Source: Ferruginibacter yonginensis
Lineage (GTDB): Bacteria; Bacteroidota; Bacteroidia; Chitinophagales; Chitinophagaceae
DNA: 64,000 bases
NCBI RefSeq assembly: GCF_042651465.1
Contig: NZ_JBHSCZ010000001.1
Span: 930,001-994,000 of the forward strand
Direction: 5' to 3'
Under the pieces are notes generated by a model, which was given only the letters and a program-made list of their open reading frames with translations, was not told where the DNA came from and did not search any database. Position numbers and translations under genes: made by a program. How positions within the stretch are numbered: position 1 is the first letter of the stretch; every line of letters begins with the position of its first letter. This document shows, piece by piece, positions 26,207 through 35,799 of this stretch.

Positions 26207-29200
26207 CTATTTCTTTGGATTGTCAATTGTAGGTTTAAATAAGGCTTCGGCTTTTTGTGGAGTTATTCCACTTAAAGTGGCGTGATTAGGATTTCTGTCG
26301 TTTGGACTGGGAGTTACTTGACCTCCAGCAGCTCTAATATCACCAACAGTTGTAGTTCCCACTTTGTTATTTGGAATACCTGATGATAATTCTTTTATAG
26401 AAAGATTGTTTGCACTATTTACAGATGCTCCGTTAATTTGACCTTTTGAATTAATTGTTACTCCACTTCCGTTTTCAAATTGTATAGCGTTACATGTCCC
26501 TCCTCGAACAACATTCGCTTCATTTTGTAACATCCCTTCCACCGCAGTGGCTTCACCCGAAGCAGCATATCCAACTGTTCCCGCTATAACACCTGCGCTC
26601 GCTGTTCCATAAGCGGCAGTCGCATCACCCATTAAAGCAGATAATATAGTCCAACCGCTTTCCCCACTACCCGCAACCCATGCTGCACCTCCTGAACCTG
26701 CTGCAGCTATTGCTGGTGCAGTAACTATCCCAACTGCCATATAGCCAAATCCATCCGCTATAGCAGCTCCACTTTTTGCATCAGTTTCATTTTGTGTTTC
26801 AAACCTTTCAAAATGTCCTTTTGCTAAATAATTTTGACCATTAAACCAATAAGAGCTAATTTGATCACTTGAACTATTATCATTCTTTAAATAAAAATAT
26901 TTACCTTGACTTTGGCCATCTTCTGCAATAATCCACTTTTCATTTGTGTAAGGATCGACAACACCATAAGCAGTAAATCTTTGTCCACTAACTTTATCAT
27001 ATACATCTATAGAATTCGAACCTCCTAAAGTCACACCTTTCTTTAACCACTTTTCCACCCTTGATGTTGGTTGTAAACCTAATAAATCAACACACCTTAA
27101 CACATCATTTCCTGCAAATTGATATGGACTGTACCATGGATATGATTTTGCCAAAGGATCAACACTTAATAATCTTCCCAAGCGAACGTCAGTAATTCTA
27201 AATCCATAATCTTGTATCCCTTCCCCAGCATTCTTATCATTTTCTTTTCCATTAAACCCGTACCTGTACTCACTTCCGTTGGTATATTTCCTTCCTGGCA
27301 TTTGCATACCGAACGGATAATAGTCATTGGCCGTAACTACCTCTGCGCTGTAATAATCATTGGTACCGTTACCAGCATCATGCCCTAGCTTTTTATCAGA
27401 TATAGTTACCAACACATTGCCTAAATGGTTGCTTAACTCAAAGAGCTTATTACCTCTTGTAAATATACTACTAAATGCTGAATAATTTACCGCCATAAGG
27501 TTGCTTACATTGCGGTTAATATGCCATACACCCAAGCGGCTGCTGCCATACAAACTTACTTCAGTTTGGGTAAGGGCATTGCTGTTTATACTAGCATCAA
27601 CACTGTAAATACTCATTACATTACCACTAGCATCTCTCACATAAAAGGTTTTTGTAAGGGTACCATTTATATTCACCAATTTGCTAATACGGTTTCCTGA
27701 GGCATCATAAGTGTAATTAATAACTGTGGTTACGCCGCCTTTTATTTTAGTGAGCTTGCTCATTTTACCATAAACCGTCCACTCAATCATGGGTTTGAGG
27801 TAGTCGTTAGGGTCGTAAATACCTTCAGCTTTATCTTGTACTAAATTACCAATAGCATCGTACTTATAATTAATTTGGTCACTTTGGTGGTCAATATCAT
27901 CTGGGTAATTGTTGCCTATTGCACCAATATCTCTAACCCCTCTTAACTGATTTTTATTAGGCTCGTATTCATAGGTTAAATAATCCATATCAGTAGGCAA
28001 GCCAACACTTGGAGCACCATTACGCAAGTAACTCTTAATATTTCCATTAGGGTCGTAGGTAATCCTTTCTTTATAGTCATCTATATAAGTAGGGGTATTG
28101 TTATTGCCAAACACATTGGTATTGTTATTAAAGCCATTATAACTGTTCATGGCTTTAATACGGTTTAACTGATCATACCTATACCCATATAACAATGCAG
28201 CGGCACCACCATTGGTGGTGGCCAATGCTGGTATGTTCACCAACATACCTCTTATATTACCATTAAATAAGTTTTTACCTACTTGCAATGTTTCTGATGG
28301 TGCATTCGGTAAACCATTGGCAATACCTACAAAAGGGTTGGTGGTGGTATTAATGGGTTTGTAATCGCCTTCAAAATAATGAAGGTTGTACCCATAGGCA
28401 TCACGGGCAACGGTGCTATTTCCAATACCATCTTGCCCCATATCAACACCACTATTCAATGCAGTGGTACTAGTAGCTACGCTACTGCTGTTTACTCCTT
28501 TTAACCAACCTTGTATAGTATAAGCATATTGCAACCCTTGTACTTCATTTTTACCTAATATGGTTTGGTACAATGGACCATGGCGATAGTAATCATATGC
28601 AGCATCTTGCTCCCAATATACACCATCATTACTGGTGTATACATGGGTAATTCTATTTTCAGCATCGTATTGGTATTTATGGAAAAACTGATCTGAAAAG
28701 CCAGGCTGGTATGATACTTTATTTACTTTACCACTTATTAAATCATAATCATAAACCATCTTCTTAAATCGATGGCTGGCATAAGTGCCTAAACTACCTT
28801 TTAAATCTTGCACCAACGTATCTACATTACCATGTATATCATAGCTATAATAAGTGGCTGCGGCCTGCTCCCCTACATATACCTCTAAACCATCAGCAGG
28901 TTCTACATCAATTATTTGGGTATAACTTACCCTGTTACGTAAATTTTGTTGTACCAAGGTACTTTGGCTAGGTGTGTTGAGGGCATCATCACCTGCGTAA
29001 TAACTAATATCATACACGGTTCGGGTAATTTGCTCTTTTAAACCACCAGTGGTTTTATTGTCGAGCCAATTTTGTAGCGCTACTTCGTTTTGGCTAATAG
29101 CTTGGGTCATTATATTTGTTTGAGGCTTCTGCCCTACTTGTGTAATTCTACCCAAAGCATCGTACTGGGTGTAACTGTATTTGTTTTGGGTGATTTGGGC

Positions 29201-32200
29201 CGCATTTTGACTCACCACTAACCTACCTAACCGATCATACCAAAACTTACTCACCCCGGCATCAGGCGTTTTTTGTTCAACCACTTGGTTGAGTGAATTG
29301 TAACGGTATTGCGTTGCCAATGCTTCATTATTATCAGGGTGGGTAAAATCAGCACCAGCATTACGAGCAGCTTTTACATTGGCTAAATAAGTAGCCGTAT
29401 AATTTGGTTTTACTGCAGCTGGCGGCATGGTTTTTACTAAATTACCAGCTTGGTCGTAATAGTATAAGGTATAATGATACTCTTTTGGTAAATATTCAAC
29501 ATAAAAAACCTCAGTAGCTTGTACAGAAAGGCATTTTGCTTTGTACAAACTATCAAAATTAGCTATCAACGAATCTTTTAAATTATTAAAAATTAATTGT
29601 GCGGCATACTGTGCAGCTGTTTGTGTTTGCAAACATGGGTTGTACGGTATGGTATCTAAATTTGCCGGACTATTAGTTGGAGGATCAAATGAACAAATAG
29701 TCATTGTGTTCATGTTACTGGAATTACATTGCTGGTAAGCTTGTAAATACGTAAGGGTATTATATGAAAAACCTGTGCGATAATTGATAAACCTAGCCCA
29801 AAGTGCATTTTGGCTCATTTGCTCATCAGTGATATTATCACCTAAATAAGGTACTGCTGCATATGGTTGATATAAAAGCCTAAAGGCAGGTGTAAGTTCA
29901 TTTACCAGTTTATTACAAGTAATGCATGGCTTTACATAACCACAATTTAAAAATGCTGGTATTACTGCATAACTTGGTAAAATAATGGGTTGGTAAACCA
30001 AACAAGTATCTGTATTGGTACAACCATTATAGAAGTAAGTGCTAGAGGTTAATACCCTTGTACATGACGCTTTATAACAGCGCAACACAAATGAATATAC
30101 AGCGCAAGAATCATAGGTTGGCGACGTAAAAGTATAACTGCTTAAGCCACACACATTGCCATTATACCCAACTTGATTACCATTTTGATCATACATATAC
30201 AACTTACACGAATCGCAACCTGGTGTAGTTTGAAAATATACTTGAAAACTATGATTATATTGGGTAGCATTTACATACGAAATGGTTGGTTTAGTACAAT
30301 TAGAATCAGGATTGATGATGATATCACAAGGATTATAAAATGACGTATCAGATGCTAAAACTCCACAATTTTCTGTATTACATGTAACTACAAATTTGTA
30401 TTTAAAACATGAGTCTAAGGCTTTAAAATTTGCAATGCCAGCACCACATGTAGGGTATGAATATTGAATAGGTGTATTATACTGATCAAACATTGTTACT
30501 AAACAATTTTGACAAGCATTGGGAGCATTAAAATAAACATTAACAACGGAATTAGCTGCAATATTTACAGATGTTATAACAGGTTTAGTACATACTTCAT
30601 GTGTCACGTTACATTTATCGTAATATACTGTGTCAGAGATTAAGGTACCACATTCGCCCCTTGTGGAACATGACATAATGAATTTGTATTTCACACAAGT
30701 ATCACTTACCTCAAATGTTGTAGTGTTCCCTCCACAAGAAACTACATTTGTTTGTACAACGTTATTAAATTCATCAAACATAGTTACTCCACAAAAATTA
30801 CATGGGGTTGATGATGTATAACGTACTTCTATATTAGTATTACCAAGATCATCCCCTGTTGGAATATTAATGACAGCATTTATTACTGGAGCTACACAGT
30901 CACTACCTTTTCCGCTTGTATTTTTTGTTGATTGTAATTTGGTATTTTTAATACTAGGTTTTGAAATTACATTTTTATCCTTACTACATGTATCTGTAAA
31001 TATGCCACTGCATTGTTGCAGGCCGGTCCATACTACAAGTGTTAAACTATCACGATATACATTATTTAAGAATGTATTCATGGAAGCAAAAGTATTAGGG
31101 TTATAACCAGCAGCTGCCGCTTCTAACTGTAATTGACCAAACCTACGGCAAGCACAACTATCGAGCACATTACTGTTATTCACCACGGCTGGCACGTTTA
31201 AACCAAATGGTTTAGGGTTATCAATAGTGAAAGGGTTACAGTAATAATGATCTCCAGGAGTTGTGCTAATATTATTGTTAGCAAATACATTATTAATGAC
31301 TTCTTCAAAGCTTCGTGGCGTTCCTACAAAAATTGGATTAACAGTTGATGCTCCGTTAGGGTTTTGTGGTGTTTGAGAATGATTACATACAGATTCCATT
31401 CCATCTAAAATTTGATCGATGATGGAATTAACTTGAGCAGAATCTACAGGTGTTTCTAACAACAATTTATTTTTTAACACATCACATTGCAACAGCTTGG
31501 CCCTCCATAAAGGTCTTTGTCCTTTACAGAAATTTATCGTATTATTTGCTGTAGAAACTCCCACCCCTGTGGTATCAAAATTATTGGCATTAGTAACACC
31601 TTGCCACCAACTCCAGCCATTTTGAGCAGCAATATTTTCATTTAATGCAAAAATTAACTGCTTACCTTCTACATTTAAACGAGCCATATCAGCCTCTGAT
31701 AATGCATTCGTTGCATGACTATTAATGTAACGCACCACCATTTGATTACGGTAAGACAGGTAACCTAATTTAACAGATTCCCATACTTCATTTTTATCAG
31801 CATCAGAAGTAATAAGTGAACTTAAACCATTGGTAGTAGTACCTTCCATACAAGCTGCCCTAGCAGCTCCTGTGGTTGTATTACACAAAATACTACCATT
31901 GGCCATTTGCCAAATACTAGGGTTAATTGGCGAACTGTTATAAGCAATACCTACGTTTAAATAATGGTTTAAAGTATCTTTTTGTAAGGCAGTACCAGGC
32001 ATATTGAAAAACGGATCTACCGCTGTAAAATTCAAATAATTATTGGTTACAGCACTTGCGTAAGTTGTTGTAGCCATTACATTATCTAACCAAGTATAAG
32101 CGCTTAAAAGGGCAGTTTCTGCATAATGTAGCTTTGAATATTCAGGGTGATATTTTATTAAACTTTCTCTCCACTTTGGTTGAAAAATAGCAGTAAAATC

Positions 32201-34900
32201 AGCTTTATTTATATTTTCAAGTATCGTTGTTGTACTACCATTGCTCACAGGTGCATGTATCGTTTCATCTACTATATTATTTTCAGTAAAATATTTATTT
32301 GCTGGAGTATTGGTTTCGTGTAAGGGATTACGGTAAAAAGGTTTATTAGTTGGTGTTACAGTGGCACCACCCACAATATTAATGTAAGAATTGGTAAAAA
32401 TATTAAACTTCGCATCTAAACTCTGGTAATTAGGTACCCCATTATTAGTAACAATGGTATCAGTTGCATACTGACCTGTAAAAGGTTCCATATCGGCTAA
32501 CATCTGATTTCTATACCCGACCAAAGTAGCAAACGCAGGATTAGTACCTGTACCACAAATACGCTTACATTCAACTGAATCCATACTATACAAAGCTTGT
32601 ATTTCTTGCATAGTGGCAGTGGCTGGCGCAATGGATTGTAAATATTTTACAGCATACGTATTAAACGAGCCTAAATGTGCATTACAGCTATCACAAGCTG
32701 ATTGTGAAGGGTTGGTATTACCACAGCCAGTTGTAGTAGAAAATACAGTATAAACTGAATCATAAATTTGTTGTTGTGTTCTACACAACAATGAATCTAA
32801 TGCAATGGCTCTTCTTATTTTAAATAACGAATCATTAATGGTTAATGTTTTCCTTACTACATAAGAGCCGGCCGGCAGTAAATAATCAAAACTAATTTGT
32901 GTTGTAGGTGTATTGATGTTTTCTCCTATAAAGCCCATTGGAGTGGTACAAGCAGCATTAGCAGGCACCATTGATAAATTAGCGTATTTTTTTACAATAG
33001 GTGCATCATTATCACATTGCTCTGGCCTTATAGAAATTTCTAAATCATACTTACAATCAAAACAAATCGGTTGATTGGTACAAGTTAATAAAGAAAGAAT
33101 AGCAGGGTTGAGTTCATAAACAAAATGATAGTTAGTAACAGCAGGCGCTAAAATAGTACTGATAGATTCTATTTGGTTACCATTAATAATATTAGTGGTG
33201 CTGGTTAGTAAATCATTTTTTACAACGCTGGCAGCTAAGGGATAATCAGCATTATTTTGAATACCATCTAAACCATTAGGTGCGTCACCGGCTAAAGCCG
33301 TAGCAATGGTTCTGCCATGCATATCTACATAACTTACACTCATTTGCCCATTGGCATCTCTCACCATATTTTTAAAGTAATGACTAGCATCTCCTACCTC
33401 TGTCGCAAATAAGGCATCTAACTCAGCTTGTGATGGCTTTCCATAAAAATATTGTGTTTCATGTCCACTACCAATTTGATGATCGATACCTACGCCGCCT
33501 TGACTTTTAATACGTTGTGTAGCATCATCTGTAAACCTTGTTTCAGTATAGGCATATCCTTGAGCGTTAGGTATAAATTTTGATTTCGATTCTGTTGTTA
33601 ACCAACTATTATTACCTGAGTAATATTTTCCGTTTCCATATGCAGAATCAAGTTTAGGCGATGCTTGACATTTAAGAGCTGAAGGTGTTAAATCAAAATA
33701 CTTGGCAGGGTCGTCATCTACTGCCATACCCACAAACTTATTAAACCCATTAAAATATTTGATGGTATTATCTATAGTAGGTGTTGGTAATATTTGAACA
33801 TTAGGCCTTCCTTGATAATCATAAATAGTTTCACCTACAACAGTATTACCAGTTGTATTGTCTTTAGTAACTGTTTGCCTTCCTCTTAAACTTCCATCAA
33901 AATATTGTATTACCGTTTTGTATTTACCTTCTTCTGCAAAACTCGAGCTACTTTGCCAATTCAAATTTGGCTCATGCCCCATAAATGCAAACGCATTTTG
34001 TGTAGCACTAACAGTTGACCAAGGCCCTGTTATTAATGTACCGTTTGCTTTTTGTTGAACAGCCCTTACCCTATAAAAAAGTTTACCTTCATTAGGGTAC
34101 AATAGTGGTATTTTATAAAGATAGCCTGTTAAACGATTTCTATATTCTAAATCAACCCTCGTACTATTTTTTTGAAATAAGGCTTCAAAATTATTATTGT
34201 AAAAAGGCAACAACTCGTTTTCAACATATGTCCATTCCAACTGCGTCATATTTTCATGGGCAGCAGAAAGATTAGCAAAATTGGCGTCGGCAGGAAAATT
34301 CCAATTCAATTGCAATACATCAGGCGTAGGTTGTGAGGTGGTAATGGCAGCTGTTAAATCTGTAGCGTTAGTTGAAAGGTTAAAATATCGAGTAATCCTC
34401 ATTTCATTTTCAACTTCAAGTAACGGTTTGGGGTCCCAACTAGTTGCACCGGTAATGGTAATTGGGCTAGCCAGCGTAACTTTTACTGATTTATATCCTT
34501 CAAATGTTCGGTAATCTCTCACTACAAATTTAGCGCCTGTTGCTTTGTCATAATTAATGTTTAATGTAATGGCAGGGGGTGTTGTTACAACACTGTTCAT
34601 ATCAGTTAATTCCACATTAACTTGAACAGATGCGGTAAAGCTAGTAGCGATGTAGTTATTTTGACCCTCTTTGATTTTAAAGGTAATTACATTTAAAATT
34701 TTGGCAGCTACCTCACCCGTATTGCTGTAGTTAATAGTATTAGTTGTGCCACTTACAGCTAAATTGGCACCTGTTATAGCAGGTACAGCAAACACATTAG
34801 GCATTACAATACCTTCTTCAATTTGGCCATAAGTAGGTAAAGTGAAAAAGCATAATACTAGGTAAAGTCCTAAAAATTTTTGTAATAATTGTTGTATCAT
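26207..34900 (-). CDS. Giant exported RHS/YD-repeat protein (DUF6443-type) with variable C-terminal module
   Basis: A 2897-aa protein. Residues 1-25 are a signal peptide. The region around 330-420 (TVIQYFDGSLRGRQTV, YDYQGRPNVQILPTPTI) matches the DUF6443-type start of Bacteroidota RHS proteins. A long Cys-containing middle holds three tandem modules of about 100 residues (about 1335-1626). From about 1790 YD repeats run to the RHS core (FELSNHLGNVLVTISDKK, YYPFGMQMPGR, YGFNGKENDK, DYGFRITDVRLGRLLSVDPLA, ending LGLQP near 2608-2611). Beyond the core are a hydrophobic Ala/Gly stretch (about 2700-2770) and a C-terminal module ending NPNHATLSGITPQKAEALF. RHS shells enclose a C-terminal toxin; a small probable immunity gene follows at once. 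The toxic activity is not identifiable. Confidence 0.9.
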   Translation of the reverse strand: MIQQLLQKFLGLYLVLCFFTLPTYGQIEEGIVMPNVFAVPAITGANLAVSGTTNTINYSNTGEVAAKILNVITFKIKEGQNNYIATSFTASVQVNVELTDMNSVVTTPPAITLNINYDKATGAKFVVRDYRTFEGYKSVKVTLASPITITGATSWDPKPLLEVENEMRITRYFNLSTNATDLTAAITTSQPTPDVLQLNWNFPADANFANLSAAHENMTQLEWTYVENELLPFYNNNFEALFQKNSTRVDLEYRNRLTGYLYKIPLLYPNEGKLFYRVRAVQQKANGTLITGPWSTVSATQNAFAFMGHEPNLNWQSSSSFAEEGKYKTVIQYFDGSLRGRQTVTKDNTTGNTVVGETIYDYQGRPNVQILPTPTIDNTIKYFNGFNKFVGMAVDDDPAKYFDLTPSALKCQASPKLDSAYGNGKYYSGNNSWLTTESKSKFIPNAQGYAYTETRFTDDATQRIKSQGGVGIDHQIGSGHETQYFYGKPSQAELDALFATEVGDASHYFKNMVRDANGQMSVSYVDMHGRTIATALAGDAPNGLDGIQNNADYPLAASVVKNDLLTSTTNIINGNQIESISTILAPAVTNYHFVYELNPAILSLLTCTNQPICFDCKYDLEISIRPEQCDNDAPIVKKYANLSMVPANAACTTPMGFIGENINTPTTQISFDYLLPAGSYVVRKTLTINDSLFKIRRAIALDSLLCRTQQQIYDSVYTVFSTTTGCGNTNPSQSACDSCNAHLGSFNTYAVKYLQSIAPATATMQEIQALYSMDSVECKRICGTGTNPAFATLVGYRNQMLADMEPFTGQYATDTIVTNNGVPNYQSLDAKFNIFTNSYINIVGGATVTPTNKPFYRNPLHETNTPANKYFTENNIVDETIHAPVSNGSTTTILENINKADFTAIFQPKWRESLIKYHPEYSKLHYAETALLSAYTWLDNVMATTTYASAVTNNYLNFTAVDPFFNMPGTALQKDTLNHYLNVGIAYNSSPINPSIWQMANGSILCNTTTGAARAACMEGTTTNGLSSLITSDADKNEVWESVKLGYLSYRNQMVVRYINSHATNALSEADMARLNVEGKQLIFALNENIAAQNGWSWWQGVTNANNFDTTGVGVSTANNTINFCKGQRPLWRAKLLQCDVLKNKLLLETPVDSAQVNSIIDQILDGMESVCNHSQTPQNPNGASTVNPIFVGTPRSFEEVINNVFANNNISTTPGDHYYCNPFTIDNPKPFGLNVPAVVNNSNVLDSCACRRFGQLQLEAAAAGYNPNTFASMNTFLNNVYRDSLTLVVWTGLQQCSGIFTDTCSKDKNVISKPSIKNTKLQSTKNTSGKGSDCVAPVINAVINIPTGDDLGNTNIEVRYTSSTPCNFCGVTMFDEFNNVVQTNVVSCGGNTTTFEVSDTCVKYKFIMSCSTRGECGTLISDTVYYDKCNVTHEVCTKPVITSVNIAANSVVNVYFNAPNACQNCLVTMFDQYNTPIQYSYPTCGAGIANFKALDSCFKYKFVVTCNTENCGVLASDTSFYNPCDIIINPDSNCTKPTISYVNATQYNHSFQVYFQTTPGCDSCKLYMYDQNGNQVGYNGNVCGLSSYTFTSPTYDSCAVYSFVLRCYKASCTRVLTSSTYFYNGCTNTDTCLVYQPIILPSYAVIPAFLNCGYVKPCITCNKLVNELTPAFRLLYQPYAAVPYLGDNITDEQMSQNALWARFINYRTGFSYNTLTYLQAYQQCNSSNMNTMTICSFDPPTNSPANLDTIPYNPCLQTQTAAQYAAQLIFNNLKDSLIANFDSLYKAKCLSVQATEVFYVEYLPKEYHYTLYYYDQAGNLVKTMPPAAVKPNYTATYLANVKAARNAGADFTHPDNNEALATQYRYNSLNQVVEQKTPDAGVSKFWYDRLGRLVVSQNAAQITQNKYSYTQYDALGRITQVGQKPQTNIMTQAISQNEVALQNWLDNKTTGGLKEQITRTVYDISYYAGDDALNTPSQSTLVQQNLRNRVSYTQIIDVEPADGLEVYVGEQAAATYYSYDIHGNVDTLVQDLKGSLGTYASHRFKKMVYDYDLISGKVNKVSYQPGFSDQFFHKYQYDAENRITHVYTSNDGVYWEQDAAYDYYRHGPLYQTILGKNEVQGLQYAYTIQGWLKGVNSSSVATSTTALNSGVDMGQDGIGNSTVARDAYGYNLHYFEGDYKPINTTTNPFVGIANGLPNAPSETLQVGKNLFNGNIRGMLVNIPALATTNGGAAALLYGYRYDQLNRIKAMNSYNGFNNNTNVFGNNNTPTYIDDYKERITYDPNGNIKSYLRNGAPSVGLPTDMDYLTYEYEPNKNQLRGVRDIGAIGNNYPDDIDHQSDQINYKYDAIGNLVQDKAEGIYDPNDYLKPMIEWTVYGKMSKLTKIKGGVTTVINYTYDASGNRISKLVNINGTLTKTFYVRDASGNVMSIYSVDASINSNALTQTEVSLYGSSRLGVWHINRNVSNLMAVNYSAFSSIFTRGNKLFELSNHLGNVLVTISDKKLGHDAGNGTNDYYSAEVVTANDYYPFGMQMPGRKYTNGSEYRYGFNGKENDKNAGEGIQDYGFRITDVRLGRLLSVDPLAKSYPWYSPYQFAGNDVLRCVDLLGLQPTSRVEKWLKKGVTLGGSNSIDVYDKVSGQRFTAYGVVDPYTNEKWIIAEDGQSQGKYFYLKNDNSSSDQISSYWFNGQNYLAKGHFERFETQNETDAKSGAAIADGFGYMAVGIVTAPAIAAAGSGGAAWVAGSGESGWTILSALMGDATAAYGTASAGVIAGTVGYAASGEATAVEGMLQNEANVVRGGTCNAIQFENGSGVTINSKGQINGASVNSANNLSIKELSSGIPNNKVGTTTVGDIRAAGGQVTPSPNDRNPNHATLSGITPQKAEALFKPTIDNPKK

Positions 34901-34968
34901 AAAGTAGATATGTACGTTGATTAAATATTTAGAAATACGCCAACATTATAAATTGAATAAGAATCGTT

Positions 34969-35784
34969 TTAAAATGTTTGTGTGATTTCATAACTGCTAT
35001 ATTTTCCCTTTGCTATAAAACTGTTTTCATTTTGTTGAAACGTTAATACTGTCGTCCAATCGGGTATGGCTGCTACAGTATTTTTTTCGAAAGCAATTGT
35101 ATTAAATATCACTTTCATTTGTTGTGTTCTTAATAAAAATTTATTGTCGCCAATTTGTTGCACCAACTGCTGTGTATCTAAACCATCATCACGTAATTGT
35201 TGAATACCCTCATCATCAATACTTTTTTTAAATTGTACATTTAATTCAAAAGCATTGGGCAAATAAGTACGTGAATCATATGTTAGGCTAATATTCATTT
35301 TGGTAGATGTATATGCTGCATATTCATCCTTCATATCAAATGTTATTTTTTGATGTTGCGCATCTAGCTTTTGTTGAGCGATTGCATAATTATTCCTTAT
35401 AACCGCTTGTAAATCTTTATTTGACAAAGGCAGTATGCTCAGCTTTTGTTTGGAGCCTTCATCAATTTTACTAACCCAAATAGTTTTTTTATCATTATTA
35501 ATTTCAATCATAAAACTATCTTGGATGTAATACTCCTGTTGTAGCTGTTGCAAATAATAGCTTTGGGCACTTTTATAAAAAACGCTGTTACTACGCATAG
35601 TATCAGAGGCGACTAATACAGGCTGTGCAGTTAAATAACTAGTACAGGTATAATACACAAATGGTTTTTCAAAAAATGCAACCACTTTATTAAAGTCTTT
35701 AATGATAGCGGCAGTATCATTTTGTGCTTTACACACATTTGATAACATTACTACCATGATGGTTAAATTGAATATTTTTTTCAT
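34969..35784 (-). CDS. Exported protein of unknown function in the RHS operon
   Basis: A 271-aa protein with a signal peptide (residues 1-20, ending CKAQ). The mature part alternates short strands and polar helices (AIIKDFNKVVAFFEKPFVYYTCTSYL ... TWTTVLTFQQNENSFIAKGKYSSYEIT) with no motif I recognise. It is placed between two giant YD-repeat genes, 15 bases after the first and 68 before the second, so it should be made with them and work in the periplasm or at the surface. It might be a chaperone or assembly factor for the large proteins, but that is only a guess from position. Confidence 0.8.
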   Translation of the reverse strand: MKKIFNLTIMVVMLSNVCKAQNDTAAIIKDFNKVVAFFEKPFVYYTCTSYLTAQPVLVASDTMRSNSVFYKSAQSYYLQQLQQEYYIQDSFMIEINNDKKTIWVSKIDEGSKQKLSILPLSNKDLQAVIRNNYAIAQQKLDAQHQKITFDMKDEYAAYTSTKMNISLTYDSRTYLPNAFELNVQFKKSIDDEGIQQLRDDGLDTQQLVQQIGDNKFLLRTQQMKVIFNTIAFEKNTVAAIPDWTTVLTFQQNENSFIAKGKYSSYEITQTF

Positions 35785-35799
35785 ACTACTTAAATGCTT

